A DNA stretch of 64,000 nucleotides from Dongia_B sp964406155 (lineage in GTDB: Bacteria; Pseudomonadota; Alphaproteobacteria; Dongiales; Dongiaceae): contig CAYOQR010000001.1 of assembly GCA_964406155.1 (NCBI GenBank), positions 150,490 through 214,489 on the forward strand, written 5' to 3'. Below, in pieces: positions 8,767 through 20,666 of the stretch. Below the pieces are notes generated by a model, which was given only the letters and a program-made list of their open reading frames with translations, was not told where the DNA came from and ran no database searches. Position 1 is the first letter of the stretch; each line of letters begins with the position of its first letter. Both the position numbers and the translations under genes were made by a program.

Positions 8767-9675
8767 TCAATCTTCTTGCGGCGCCAGCTTGCCAAAGGGG
8801 GATGTGCCGGACGTCAGCGAGAGCACGCCGAGGCGCTTCAGGCCCTCGCGTCCATAGCGCTCCTTGATGGCCTGTTTCAGCCAGGCTTCCGCCTGGCTGT
8901 GGCGCTTGGTATCGAGGCGCCCGCCCTCGCCGAGCCAGGCAAAATGCGCCGTCGTGGTCTCGATCAGCTTGTCGATCCCCTCGCCATTGCCGGCGGCCAC
9001 GGTGAGAACGGCGATCGGCCAGGCCTGGGGGTCGTTATGCGCCAGGGAGAGGGCTCCCTTCACATCGGTCTTGGCGCGTATCGCCGCCTTGCCCATATCG
9101 CCCTTGGTGACGACGACGATATCCGGGATCTCGACGATCCCGGCCTTCATGAATTGCAGACTGTCGCCGGATCCCGGCTGCACGCAGAAGACCACTGTAT
9201 CAGCCGCCATCGCGATATCAGTTTCCGACTGGCCGACCCCCACCGTCTCCACCAGCACGATATCGAAAACCGCCCGCATGAGGATCATCGCCGCATAGGT
9301 CATCTCGGCAAGACCACCCAATTGATCGCGCGCCGCCATGGAACGGACGAAAATGCCGTCATCCTCAGGATCAGTGCGCAGCCGTGTCCGGTCGCCGAGC
9401 AAGGCGCCGCCCGAACGCCGCGACGACGGATCGACGGCGATGACGCCGATGGTCTGTCCGCGCTGGCGATAGTGCTGAATAAGGCTGCCGATCAGGGTGG
9501 ATTTGCCGACACCCGGCGGACCGGTCAGGCCGATCACCTGGCCGAAGGGCTGCTCGAAGGCCTGGTCGAGCAAGGCGACCGTGTCGAGATCGTCCGGCGC
9601 CGCTTCAAGCCGCGCCAGGGCCTGGGCAAGCGCCGCCTTGCCGCCCCGGCGCAGCAGATCCAGGGTAAAGGTCAT
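8767..9675 (-). CDS. meaB: MeaB/ArgK-family GTPase
   Basis: P-loop GTPase of the G3E family that, in characterised members, protects and loads adenosylcobalamin into methylmalonyl-CoA mutase. It has 302 residues from the chosen start. The P-loop GPPGVGKS is at 52-59, followed by VIAVDPSS and GDRTRLRT. The MeaB motif LVETVGVGQSE is next, and TKGD stands in place of NKxD. The ATG at 9675 has GGAG 7 nt upstream and matches the family N terminus. A longer frame reaching 9774 begins with TTG and no good ribosome site. No mutase gene is adjacent, so the client protein is unknown here. Confidence 0.9.
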   Translation of the reverse strand: MTFTLDLLRRGGKAALAQALARLEAAPDDLDTVALLDQAFEQPFGQVIGLTGPPGVGKSTLIGSLIQHYRQRGQTIGVIAVDPSSRRSGGALLGDRTRLRTDPEDDGIFVRSMAARDQLGGLAEMTYAAMILMRAVFDIVLVETVGVGQSETDIAMAADTVVFCVQPGSGDSLQFMKAGIVEIPDIVVVTKGDMGKAAIRAKTDVKGALSLAHNDPQAWPIAVLTVAAGNGEGIDKLIETTTAHFAWLGEGGRLDTKRHSQAEAWLKQAIKERYGREGLKRLGVLSLTSGTSPFGKLAPQED

Positions 9676-9857
9676 CCCAATCTCCGTAAGCGGCACCGCA
9701 AAACCAAACTTCCCCTCATCGCCCGGACTGCTCCAACCAACCAGCATGTCATCCAGAATGGATGGCTGGGTCAAGCCTTCAAAGATTGAGCGATAGGAAG
9801 GGGCAACTAAAACCGTTACTCTGCCATACGCCTTTCGCAGATATCGGCAGGTGCAGA

Positions 9858-10400
9858 ATGGATATTGAGGGCCTGATTAAGGAAGTCCGAGATCATTTTC
9901 TGGATCAATTCCGTGACTTTATCCGACAGGAACGGCAGAGCTGCAGCAAAGGTGGACCAGAGGTCAAACTGCAGCTCAGCCAAACAAGCGGCATCTACCG
10001 CCATCTGTACTGTGCTGATTTCATCAGAAATGACGATCAGCCGAACGTCATCGAGTTCATCCCCGAATATCAGTTAGAGTTCGCGCCGGTTACTGGGAAA
10101 TTTGGGAACATCGTGATCGAAATCATAGCCTTTAGATGGGATAGAGTGAAAATCACGCATACTCTTCCCGATTTAGATCATGCTCATATTGACGCATGGT
10201 TCGACGATTGGTTTGATCCGGATGATCGCAAGTATGATCAGAACTCTGAATTCTCTCATACCATTCATTCAGTTACGATAGAGGGCCAGGAAATTTGCGT
10301 TGATTTCGGATCAGCACCGGTTGACGCTTTCTGGTCGCTCATGGGAATCCTTGAGAAAAGCGGCGCTCCCCAAATAAAGATTATTGGGGATGCATCCTGA
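9858..10400 (+). CDS. hypothetical acidic protein
   Basis: Predicted cytoplasmic protein of 180 residues with no signal peptide or membrane segment. An amphipathic N-terminal helix (about 1-28) is followed by a mixed domain, then the acidic aromatic stretch DAWFDDWFDPDD near 121-132. I do not recognise the family. The ATG at 9858 is preceded by GGCAGGTGCAG. Codon use and base composition are more AT-rich than the flanking genes, suggesting transfer or weak codon selection. It stands alone. Confidence 0.65.
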   Translation: MDIEGLIKEVRDHFLDQFRDFIRQERQSCSKGGPEVKLQLSQTSGIYRHLYCADFIRNDDQPNVIEFIPEYQLEFAPVTGKFGNIVIEIIAFRWDRVKITHTLPDLDHAHIDAWFDDWFDPDDRKYDQNSEFSHTIHSVTIEGQEICVDFGSAPVDAFWSLMGILEKSGAPQIKIIGDAS

Positions 10401-10523
10401 TCAGTTCCCTTATATTGGCTTTCATTCTTCACATCATGTGCCGGTAGCCAGAATGTCGAAATTCAGTTGCCTGGCGCAGAACATCATCGATGCACATAGC
10501 GTCATCAATATTGGGGAGATCAG

Positions 10524-11252
10524 ATGAAGCGCGTCTTGATTGGACTGCTCTTATTACTGGCCGGTTGTGCCGATACCACGCTGACGCGGCAGCAGACTGC
10601 CGGAATCAAGAAAATCGGCGTGATTTCCGCGATCGGCGATGAGTTGACCATCAAGAGCTTTGCCGCTGCGGACAGCGCCTCGGAAAGCCGGGGATCGATT
10701 GCCGAGCTTGAGCTTGACCAATATGTCATCGACCAGATTGGCAGCATGCTCGTCGGCCGCCACGAGCTTATCCCCGTTTCCTATCAGCCCCTCAGCTTCC
10801 ATCAGACGGCGGAGGAACAATCGCTGCATGCGAGCAGTGTTCGGGGGCAACCTCTGGGACAGGTTATCCGCAGCATGACGCAATTGCCCTCCGGCATGAC
10901 GGCGGGAACCGCGACCGGTGTCGATGCCTATGTGGTGGTCCTGACCGGGCGAGCCTTACTGAAGGATGGCGATCATTCACTCTATGGGACCAGCCTCGTG
11001 CAATTGCCCGGCACCTCGAACCCACAATATAATCTGGGCGTGGTCTATTGGATCGCCGTTATCGACGGGCACAACCTGCAGCCGATCGGCAATGTCAGCA
11101 CGCTTTCCGACCGCTCGGTCGACCCCAGCCTCTGGGCCCCGACAGTCGATGCCTTGAACGCCGCGCAACGGCAACAGATCGCCGAGATCTGGAAAAAGCG
11201 CATCGACCTCACGCTGCGACCGGCGCTGCGGAAGCTTCAGTTGCTTCAGTAA
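10524..11252 (+). CDS. putative lipoprotein
   Basis: Exported lipoprotein of 242 residues. The signal peptide MKRVLIGLLLLLAGC has a classical LAGC lipobox, with Cys15 as the modified residue. GGGGAG lies just upstream of the ATG. The mature domain starts with a KKIGVISAIGDE strand pattern and contains DAYVVVLTG and YWIAVIDG strands, suggesting one compact alpha/beta domain. I do not recognise a named family. Function unknown; location should be the inner or outer membrane facing the periplasm. Confidence 0.75.
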   Translation: MKRVLIGLLLLLAGCADTTLTRQQTAGIKKIGVISAIGDELTIKSFAAADSASESRGSIAELELDQYVIDQIGSMLVGRHELIPVSYQPLSFHQTAEEQSLHASSVRGQPLGQVIRSMTQLPSGMTAGTATGVDAYVVVLTGRALLKDGDHSLYGTSLVQLPGTSNPQYNLGVVYWIAVIDGHNLQPIGNVSTLSDRSVDPSLWAPTVDALNAAQRQQIAEIWKKRIDLTLRPALRKLQLLQ

Positions 11253-11274
11253 CCGTCGCGCTTGAGAGAGTCAC

Positions 11275-11307
11275 AAAAAAAATAGCCGGGCAAAAGCCCG
11301 GCTATTT
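11275..11307 (-). terminator. rho-independent terminator of ppdK
   Basis: AAATAGCCGGGC and GCCCGGCTATTT form a perfect 12-bp stem with a 4-nt loop. On the minus strand the stem runs into eight consecutive T, directly after the ppdK stop. It may also stop transcription coming from the lipoprotein gene. Confidence 0.9.
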
Positions 11308-11330
11308 CTGTCAGAGACTTATTTGAAAAC

Positions 11331-14018
<2,688 letters not shown>

Positions 14019-14026
14019 GATCTCTC

Positions 14027-16129
14027 TCACCCTTCGATCTTGGAAAAGTCAGCAACTTTGTTCAGCGTCGACCGGATTGCCGACAGCAATCTGAGCCTAT
14101 TGATCCGGCGCTGCGGGTCATCACAATTCACCGTGACCTTGTCGAAGAAAGCATCGACGGGCCGCCGCAACTGCGCCAGTGCAGCCATGGCCGTGGTGTA
14201 ATCTTCCTTAACGATCGCACCTTCCGCATGGCCGGCCGCGGACGTCAACGCTGCCTGCAATTCCTTCTCCTCCGCCTGTTCCAGCAAGGAGACATCGACC
14301 GGCCCGTCATGTGACACGCCGTCCTTCTTTTCTTCAATCCGGACGATATTGCTTGCGCGCTTATAGGCAGTCAGCAGATTAGCTCCATCCTCGCTCTCGA
14401 CGAAACCTTTCAGCGCTTTGACCCGCGCCAGCAGACGCACCAGATCATCCTCGTTACCCAGGGCGAAAACCGCGCTGATCAGGTCGTGACGCGTGCCCTG
14501 CTCCTTCAACGCAACCTTGAGGCGATCGGCGAAGAAATCCATCAGATCGGCAATCACCGCCTTCGGCTGATTGTGCTCGAAGCCGCCCGCGGACCCGCCA
14601 TGATCGTAATAGCCGCTGTAAGCGCGGCCCAGTACATCACGCAGCTTCAAACGCAGCCCGTTTTCGATGATGAGGCGAATGATGCCGAGTGCCGCGCGGC
14701 GCAAGGCGAAAGGATCTTTCGAGCCGGTCGGTTTTTCATCGATGGCGAAGAAGCCGGTGAGCGTGTCGATCTTATCCGCCAATGCCACGGCAATGCTGAC
14801 AGGAGCATTGGGGCACCGGTCGTTCGGCCCGAGGGGCTTGTAATGGTCAGCAATCGCCTCCGCCACGTCGGCAGGCAATTTCTCCAACTGGGCGTAGTAA
14901 CGCCCCATGATGCCCTGGAGTTCCGGGAATTCACCGACCATGCCGCTGACCAGATCGGCCTTGGCCAGCTCGGCCGCCTGCCGGGTCAAGCCGCGATCGG
15001 CACCGATCTCTCCCGCCAGCTCGACCGCCAAGGCCGTATTCCGCTTCACCTTCTGCCCGACCGTGCCGAGCTTGGCGTGATAGGTGATGCTGTCCAGCGA
15101 TGGCACGCGGTCCGCCAGTTTCACCTTCTGGTCCTGATGCCAGAAGAATTCCGCATCCGACAGACGGGCACGCAGCACCCGTTCGTTCCCGGCGATGATC
15201 TGCTTGCCACCGTCGCTGGCCTCGATATTGGCGACGACCAGGAAGAACGGCGCCAATTTGCCGTCCTGGGTCTCGACCGCGAAATATTTCTGATGCGTCC
15301 GCATCGACGTGGTCAGCACCTCGGCCGGCACATCCATGAACTGCTGATCGATCCGCCCCATCAGCACGACGGGCCATTCCACCAGACCGGTCACTTCGTC
15401 GAGCAGGCCGTCATCCGGCTTGATCCGCAGTCCCTGGCCGGCAGCCAGTTTATCGGCCTGAGCCTTGATCACGGAGCGGCGCTCGGCCGGATCCAGCATG
15501 ACCTTGGCGTCGCGCAGCTTCGCCTTGTAGTCGGCGAAACCGTTGACCGAGATCTCGCCCGCCGACAGGAAGCGATGGCCGCGTGTCACGCGGTCGAACA
15601 CGATGCCGGCGCCGCCGAGATCGAATTTGCCTTCCAGGACCTTGCCGTCGAAGAGCGCGACGATGCTGTGCAACGGGCGCACCCAACGCTGGGTGTAATT
15701 GGCCCAGCGCATGGATTTCGGCCAGGGCAAGGCCAGCATGGAGTCCAGGATGATCGCCGGCAGAACGCTGGCCGTCGCCGCACCCTTCTTCTCCACAACG
15801 GCGAAATAGAAGATGCCCTTGCCGGTGTCGCGCTGTTCGCACTGATCCAGCGAGGCAAGGCCTGCCGATTTCAGGAAGCCCTCCACCGCTTGTTGCGGCG
15901 ACCCGACCCGGGGGCCCTTCTTTTCTTCCCGCACATCCGCCTGGGTCACCGGCAGGCCGTCAATGACGAGGGTCAGGCGGCGCGGCGTCACATAGGTATC
16001 GGCCCGGGTGAAAGCGAGACCGGCAGCCTTCAGCTTCTCGGTGACGAGCCGCTTCAGATCCTCCACCGCCCGCGCTTGCATGCGGGCGGGAATCTCTTCG
16101 GAAAAAATTTCCAGCAGTAATTCGGCCAT
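14027..16129 (-). CDS. glyS: glycyl-tRNA synthetase beta subunit
   Basis: Beta chain of the alpha2beta2-type glycyl-tRNA synthetase, 700 residues, the expected size. The start MAELLLEIFSEEIPARMQ is the family hallmark. Other family stretches are the FLxVVANIEASDGG region and the C-terminal DALR-like anticodon-binding domain (ALAQLRRPVDAFFDKVTVN). It begins 4 bp after the glyQ stop and its own stop overlaps a possible ppdK start, so glyQ-glyS-ppdK are probably one transcript. Confidence 0.97.
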   Translation of the reverse strand: MAELLLEIFSEEIPARMQARAVEDLKRLVTEKLKAAGLAFTRADTYVTPRRLTLVIDGLPVTQADVREEKKGPRVGSPQQAVEGFLKSAGLASLDQCEQRDTGKGIFYFAVVEKKGAATASVLPAIILDSMLALPWPKSMRWANYTQRWVRPLHSIVALFDGKVLEGKFDLGGAGIVFDRVTRGHRFLSAGEISVNGFADYKAKLRDAKVMLDPAERRSVIKAQADKLAAGQGLRIKPDDGLLDEVTGLVEWPVVLMGRIDQQFMDVPAEVLTTSMRTHQKYFAVETQDGKLAPFFLVVANIEASDGGKQIIAGNERVLRARLSDAEFFWHQDQKVKLADRVPSLDSITYHAKLGTVGQKVKRNTALAVELAGEIGADRGLTRQAAELAKADLVSGMVGEFPELQGIMGRYYAQLEKLPADVAEAIADHYKPLGPNDRCPNAPVSIAVALADKIDTLTGFFAIDEKPTGSKDPFALRRAALGIIRLIIENGLRLKLRDVLGRAYSGYYDHGGSAGGFEHNQPKAVIADLMDFFADRLKVALKEQGTRHDLISAVFALGNEDDLVRLLARVKALKGFVESEDGANLLTAYKRASNIVRIEEKKDGVSHDGPVDVSLLEQAEEKELQAALTSAAGHAEGAIVKEDYTTAMAALAQLRRPVDAFFDKVTVNCDDPQRRINRLRLLSAIRSTLNKVADFSKIEG

Positions 16130-16133
16130 GATC

Positions 16134-17066
16134 TTACCCGGCCCTTTGTTGGTTCTTGTCAGCCGGTCGCGCCGCGTCGCCGCGCTGGGTCGCTTCCCAG
16201 GCCTCGCAGCAAGCCTTCGCCAAGGTACGCACCCGGCCGATATAGGCCTGGCGCTCGGTCACCGAAATGACTCCGCGCGCATCCAGCAGGTTGAAGAGAT
16301 GGCTGGCCTTCAGGCACTGGTCATAGGCCGGCAGCGGCAGAGCCTTGGGCAGATTCAGCAGCGCCGCGCATTCTTTCTCGGCATCCTGGAAATGCTGAAA
16401 AAGTAGCGCCGTATCGGCATATTCGAAATTGAAAGCGGAATATTCCTGCTCGGCCTGCAGATAGACATCGCCGTAAGACAGGCCTGCCTCGCCCTCGACG
16501 CCGTTGAAGTCCAGGTCATAGACGTTCTCGACGCCCTGGACATACATGAACAGGCGCTCCAGGCCATAGGTCAGCTCAGTCGAAACGGGGTCGCATTCCA
16601 ACCCGCCGACCTGCTGGAAATAGGTGAACTGGCTCACTTCCATGCCGTCCAGCCAGACTTCCCAGCCGAGGCCCCAGGCGCCCAAAGTCGGGCTCTCCCA
16701 ATCGTCCTCGACGAAGCGGATGTCGTGCTTCAGGGGATCGATGCCGATCGCCCGCAAACTGCCGAGATAAAGCTCCTGGCTGTTGGCCGGCGACGGCTTC
16801 ATCAGGACCTGGAACTGGTAGTAATGCTGCAAGCGGTTGGGATTCTCGCCATAGCGGCCATCCTTGGGCCGGCGCGATGGCTGCACATAGGCGGCGCGCC
16901 ACGGTTTTGGCCCCAGCGAGCGCAAGGTGGTCGCCCAGTGAAAAGTTCCGGCGCCGACTTCCATGTCATAGGGTTGCAGGATGGCGCAGCCCTGCTTGGA
17001 CCAGTAATTCTGCAATTTCAGGATGAGCGCCTGGACGCATGTTTCCGGATTGGCGGTGCGCGCCAT
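16134..17066 (-). CDS. glyQ: glycyl-tRNA synthetase alpha subunit
   Basis: Catalytic alpha chain of tetrameric glycyl-tRNA synthetase, 310 residues. The conserved family stretches LKLQNYWSKQGC, QPYDMEVGAGT and GPKPWRAAYVQPSRRPKDGR lie in the first 70 residues. They are followed by the class II core with WEVWLDGMEVSQFTYFQQ. The gene is first in the glyQ-glyS order seen in most Proteobacteria. The short C-terminal tail after the conserved domain is basic and variable. Confidence 0.97.
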   Translation of the reverse strand: MARTANPETCVQALILKLQNYWSKQGCAILQPYDMEVGAGTFHWATTLRSLGPKPWRAAYVQPSRRPKDGRYGENPNRLQHYYQFQVLMKPSPANSQELYLGSLRAIGIDPLKHDIRFVEDDWESPTLGAWGLGWEVWLDGMEVSQFTYFQQVGGLECDPVSTELTYGLERLFMYVQGVENVYDLDFNGVEGEAGLSYGDVYLQAEQEYSAFNFEYADTALLFQHFQDAEKECAALLNLPKALPLPAYDQCLKASHLFNLLDARGVISVTERQAYIGRVRTLAKACCEAWEATQRGDAARPADKNQQRAG

Positions 17067-17236
17067 TGGGGAATCCTCTCGTAACCGGCCATGATCTTGT
17101 CGGGAATCTGGAGCCGGGCCCGCATAGTGCAGCGCAAAATAGAGGGGAGAATTGTAATAATCAAGGAAACTGCGCCCTGGACCTTGCGGTCAAATTGACA
17201 GCGCAATCAACAGGTCAGCAAGCTCGCTGCCGCCGC

Positions 17237-17500
17237 TCAACGGGTTACGTTCTTGCCGCAGGAACAGCCGCTACCGGCGGCGATATAGGTGCCACAGCTC
17301 GGGCATTTCACAAGATCCTCGATCGCCTTCTGCTTGGCCGTGGCCCCGGCTCCCGCCCGAGCTCCTGCCTTGGCATTGCCGCCCGCGGGCTTCTGGTTGC
17401 GAGTCGGTGCCTGCTCCGCCGGCCGGCGGAACCACCACCAGACCGCGGCAATCACCGCGACGATCAGGAAAAGCTTTGGAAAACTTGGCAAACCGAACAT
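17237..17500 (-). CDS. membrane-anchored zinc-ribbon-like small protein (PP0621 type)
   Basis: A small protein of 87 residues. One membrane segment (LFLIVAVIAAVWWWFRR) is followed by an Ala/Gly-rich linker and a C-terminal cysteine motif, C-x2-C-x9-C-x-C (CPSCGTYIAAGSGCSCG), which probably binds one metal ion. This layout matches the PP0621-type family, whose role is not known to me. I chose the ATG at 17500 because family members begin close to the membrane segment; ATG 17524 is an alternative. Neither start has a strong ribosome site. Confidence 0.7.
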   Translation of the reverse strand: MFGLPSFPKLFLIVAVIAAVWWWFRRPAEQAPTRNQKPAGGNAKAGARAGAGATAKQKAIEDLVKCPSCGTYIAAGSGCSCGKNVTR

Positions 17501-17558
17501 GGCGCCATTTAGCGACGACGCCATGGACCGGTCAAGCCCAGTTCAGTTTCCCGGCAGC

Positions 17559-17906
17559 TCACCGATAGTAATCGCAGCCGCCGACATTTCCCTGAACGTC
17601 GAAGAATCTGACGATGTCTTCTTCGTCGACGAAAGCCCGAACCTTGCATCTATACGTGGTAATCTCGACGCTTCCGTTGGTCTTCTCGTCGACTCTCTTA
17701 CCGTCCTCATGTTCCCAGGCATAGAATTTACGCCCTGCAACCGTCCCTTCCGAATCCGGCATGCCGAGGCGATCAAAAACCGTGCTGACCGGCCCGCCGA
17801 CCCAGGGATTCAACGTGTCGACCAACGGCACTCGTTGGGCGCAGGCGGCCAAACCCAACAGCAGGGATAATAATAAAAGGCTTCGCAACAACGATACGCT
17901 CTTCAT
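17559..17906 (-). CDS. small lipoprotein
   Basis: Predicted lipoprotein of 115 residues. The signal peptide has a leucine-rich core and a LAAC lipobox with Cys22. The mature part has a D-x-L-G-x-P-D turn and a paired-cysteine C terminus (YRC...GGCDYYR), resembling small outer-membrane-assembly-type lipoproteins, though I cannot name the family. The 84 bp upstream are strongly AT-rich and likely hold its promoter. Its stop lies 34-58 bp upstream of the possible starts of the zinc-ribbon gene, so the two may be one transcript. Confidence 0.75.
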   Translation of the reverse strand: MKSVSLLRSLLLLSLLLGLAACAQRVPLVDTLNPWVGGPVSTVFDRLGMPDSEGTVAGRKFYAWEHEDGKRVDEKTNGSVEITTYRCKVRAFVDEEDIVRFFDVQGNVGGCDYYR

Positions 17907-17990
17907 GATAGCACAAGTATAATTAATACTACTTTTAAGTATATATCTTATTGCGTGTTATCAAAGTAACATTTTCGCGCGCTTTGGTTT

Positions 17991-18770
17991 TCACATCTCA
18001 ATCGGCGCGGCATCCCGCAGGATGGCCTCGGCCTCCAGGGTAAAACCGCCCGTCGGGTCGTGCAGGACCAGGGCCGGCAGAAGTCGCGATGGCGCCCGGT
18101 TGCCGCGGATGCCGCGCACGATCACCCGGCGGGCCGGCTCCCCGGCCTTGGGCTGGATCGGCAGGATAGCGAGCGCACCGAGATGGGATTGCATCAGGGC
18201 CAGCAGTTCCGGCAGCCGGTCGGCACGATGGATAAAGGTGACGGTGCCGCGTGGCACCGCGACGGCCAAGGCAGCCTTGACCCAGTCGGCCAGGACGGCA
18301 TCGGATTCCGCATTGGCGAGGGCCTTGATCGGATGGTCGGAGAGACTGGCCTGCCCCTGCGGCAGGTATGGCGGATTGACGATCACGTGATCGGCGCCAC
18401 CAGCCATCGAAACCAGCCAATCCCGCTCCAGGATATTGCCGCAGACAACCTGATATCGATCGCCGAAGCCGCCTTCCCGTGCATTGCGGCCGGCGAGATC
18501 GGTCAACACCTGCTGCCGGTCGATGCCGATGCAGGTGATCTCCGGCACACGCGCCAACAGACACAGCCCAGCCGTGCCGACACCGCAACCGAGATCGGCC
18601 ACGCGGTCACCCGGCCGGGCCGAGATCGCCGCCGCCAGCAATACCGGATCGATGGCGGCCCGATAGCCGGCGGCCGGCTGATGCAGAACCACCCGTCCGC
18701 CAAGGACGGTGTCGGCGGTCAACGCCGGCTCGTCTTCCGTGTCACGTGCCGTCATGCCGCTTGCCGTCAT
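17991..18770 (-). CDS. TrmN6-like SAM-dependent methyltransferase
   Basis: Rossmann-fold methyltransferase of 259 residues, related to the enzyme that methylates A37 of tRNA1(Val). Visible motifs are DPVLLAAAI then RVADLGCGVGTAGLCLL (SAM-binding motif I) and VNPPYLPQG, the NPPY motif of N6-adenine methylases. The C terminus GFTLEAEAILRDA fits the family. I chose ATG 18770, which lies 1 bp after the stop of the upstream gene; a GTG at 18794 overlapping that gene is less likely. The exact RNA target is inferred from family only. Confidence 0.85.
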   Translation of the reverse strand: MTASGMTARDTEDEPALTADTVLGGRVVLHQPAAGYRAAIDPVLLAAAISARPGDRVADLGCGVGTAGLCLLARVPEITCIGIDRQQVLTDLAGRNAREGGFGDRYQVVCGNILERDWLVSMAGGADHVIVNPPYLPQGQASLSDHPIKALANAESDAVLADWVKAALAVAVPRGTVTFIHRADRLPELLALMQSHLGALAILPIQPKAGEPARRVIVRGIRGNRAPSRLLPALVLHDPTGGFTLEAEAILRDAAPIEM

Positions 18771-18771
18771 G

Positions 18772-19020
18772 TCAGTCGTCTGCCCCGGCGACACCCGCCG
18801 GCACCGCTTCCGCCAGCGCCGCCTCGGCTTCCCGTATCAGTCGCTCGGCCCGGGGCAGGTCGGCTTCGGCTACCATCAGCCGCTGCTCCAGCACATTGAG
18901 GCTGCCCTGGACGATGCTGGTATGCTGGTCGAGGATCACATGATCGATCCCGGCCCCATTCAGCACAGTGATCAGGAAGGACAGCCGGATCGGGTCGTTG
19001 CTCCTGGTCAGTTCCCTCAT
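18772..19020 (-). CDS. DUF2007-type putative signal-transducing protein
   Basis: Small soluble protein of 82 residues. The start MRELTRSNDPIRLSFLITVL followed by GIDHVILDQHTS and RLMVAEADLPRAERLI matches the DUF2007 fold, which resembles a PII-like ferredoxin fold; no biochemical role is established to my knowledge. I chose ATG 19020, which has a purine-rich GGAGGGGCAGGGG immediately upstream, over ATG 19035. The stop is 1 bp before the methyltransferase ATG, so the two are translationally coupled. Such pairs commonly neighbour ispB in related bacteria. Confidence 0.8.
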   Translation of the reverse strand: MRELTRSNDPIRLSFLITVLNGAGIDHVILDQHTSIVQGSLNVLEQRLMVAEADLPRAERLIREAEAALAEAVPAGVAGADD

Positions 19021-19253
19021 CCCCTGCCCCTCCACCTAACCGGTTCCCGATAAGATAATGTATGCGCGCAATGGTCGCAGAGATTACCCGCACCCCAGCG
19101 CCCTTGACCTATCATATTATGTTTCTATGCTCGGCGGCCATAAAGCCGGCCCCGCAGCAGACTGGGATCATCCGGATCCTTGTGCCAGGTCAAATATATC
19201 TCAAGCGGTCTGGGCAACGATCCAGCGGACGGCAAGGTGAAGGGAATGACGAC

Positions 19254-20276
19254 GTGGCGGTGATCATCAATCTGGATCAGGAACGCGAAAAGGATCAGCC
19301 GGACGCTCTGACGCGGCTCAGCGAGCTTGTGACGGGCGATCTCGAGCAGGTCAACCGCCTGATCGTCGAGCATATGCACAGCCCGGTCGAGCTGATCCCG
19401 CAACTGGCCGGCCATATCATCGCCGCCGGCGGCAAACGCCTCCGTCCGGTTCTCACCCTCGCTTCAGCCCAGATGTGCGGCTATCACGGCGGCCGCCATG
19501 CCGCCCTCGCCGCCTGTGTCGAATTCATCCATACCGCGACGCTGCTGCACGACGATGTGGTCGATGACAGCAAATTGCGCCGGGGCGAAGCCTCCGCCAA
19601 TGTGCTCTGGGGCAACAAGGCCAGCGTACTGGTCGGCGATTTCCTCTTCAGCCGCGCCTTCCAGCTAATGGTGGCCGACGGCAATCTGCGGGTCTTGGAA
19701 ATCCTCTCCACCGCCTCAGCCATCATTGCCGAAGGCGAAGTGCTGCAGTTGATGACCAGCAACGATACGGCAACATCGGAACAGGCTTATCTGGAAGTGA
19801 TCAAGGGTAAGACCGCCGCCTTGTTCGCCGCCGCCTGCGAAGTCGGCGCCGTGGTCGCCGACCGGCCGAAGAAGGAACATGAGGCCCTGGGCTCCTACGG
19901 CCTCAATCTCGGCATTGCCTTCCAGTTGATCGACGACGCGCTGGATTACTCCGCCAAGCAGGAGAATCTCGGCAAGACGATCGGCGACGATTTCCGCGAA
20001 GGTAAGATCACCCTACCCGTCATCCTGGCCTTCCTGCGCGGCGACGAATCGGAACGCGATTTCTGGCGCCGCACGCTGGAACAGCAGGAACAGACGGATG
20101 AGGATCTGCGCCAGGCGATCCAATTGATGGAACGCCACGGCACCCTCAAGGATACCGTGCAGCGCGCCGCCCATTACGGCGCCATCGCCCGCGATGCCCT
20201 GGGAATCTTCCCGGAAAGCCCGGAAAAGCGCGCCCTGATCGATGTGGTAGAATTCGTCATCCGGCGCGGCCATTAA
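19254..20276 (+). CDS. ispB: polyprenyl diphosphate synthase (octa/decaprenyl type)
   Basis: Makes the long isoprenoid tail of ubiquinone from farnesyl and isopentenyl diphosphate. It has 340 residues. GGKRLRP and the first Asp-rich motif DDVVDD (100-105) bind the allylic substrate. The second motif is at about 226-229 (IDDALDY). The GTG at 19254 has AAGGGA about 8 nt upstream and gives the family N terminus; an upstream ATG at 19062 in the same frame adds 64 residues of no family resemblance. It is divergent from the DUF2007/methylase pair. Confidence 0.92.
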   Translation: MAVIINLDQEREKDQPDALTRLSELVTGDLEQVNRLIVEHMHSPVELIPQLAGHIIAAGGKRLRPVLTLASAQMCGYHGGRHAALAACVEFIHTATLLHDDVVDDSKLRRGEASANVLWGNKASVLVGDFLFSRAFQLMVADGNLRVLEILSTASAIIAEGEVLQLMTSNDTATSEQAYLEVIKGKTAALFAAACEVGAVVADRPKKEHEALGSYGLNLGIAFQLIDDALDYSAKQENLGKTIGDDFREGKITLPVILAFLRGDESERDFWRRTLEQQEQTDEDLRQAIQLMERHGTLKDTVQRAAHYGAIARDALGIFPESPEKRALIDVVEFVIRRGH

Positions 20277-20420
20277 GGCCCGGACCACCCCTGAAACCGG
20301 CCATCCGACGGGCCGCGAAAAGCGGTTAACAAAACCCATCTGAGGGCTTGCACTGTCATCCCGTTGTCGCTATAAACCGCGTCACCCTACGGGGGCGCCA
20401 GTCGCCCTACTGAAGCGTGT

Positions 20421-20497
20421 CGGAGTGTAGCTCAGCCTGGTAGAGCACTACGTTCGGGACGTAGGGGCCGGAGGTTCGAATCCTCTCACTCCGACCA
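20421..20497 (+). tRNA. tRNA-Pro (anticodon CGG)
   Basis: A 77-nt cloverleaf. The acceptor stem CGGAGTG pairs with CACTCCG. The D arm is GCTC/GAGC, and the anticodon stem CTACG/CGTAG holds the loop TTCGGGA with anticodon CGG. The T arm is GGAGG-TTCGAAT-CCTCT, and the CCA end is encoded. It stands alone between ispB and hutF, about 145 bp after ispB. Confidence 0.97.
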
Positions 20498-20666
20498 TTC
20501 CTCCTGGAAAATAAAGACCGTAATCAATCGGCGCCGTTAGGGCGCAGGTTTAAGCTGCCTTGTCCACAGCAAGCGCACTATCGGTCCTGGTAGGCTGACA
20601 CCCTGGCATTGGGCCCATCGCGGGGCGGCCGGACAGTCTCCACCCACCCCGCTTGCTCAGCCAGCT

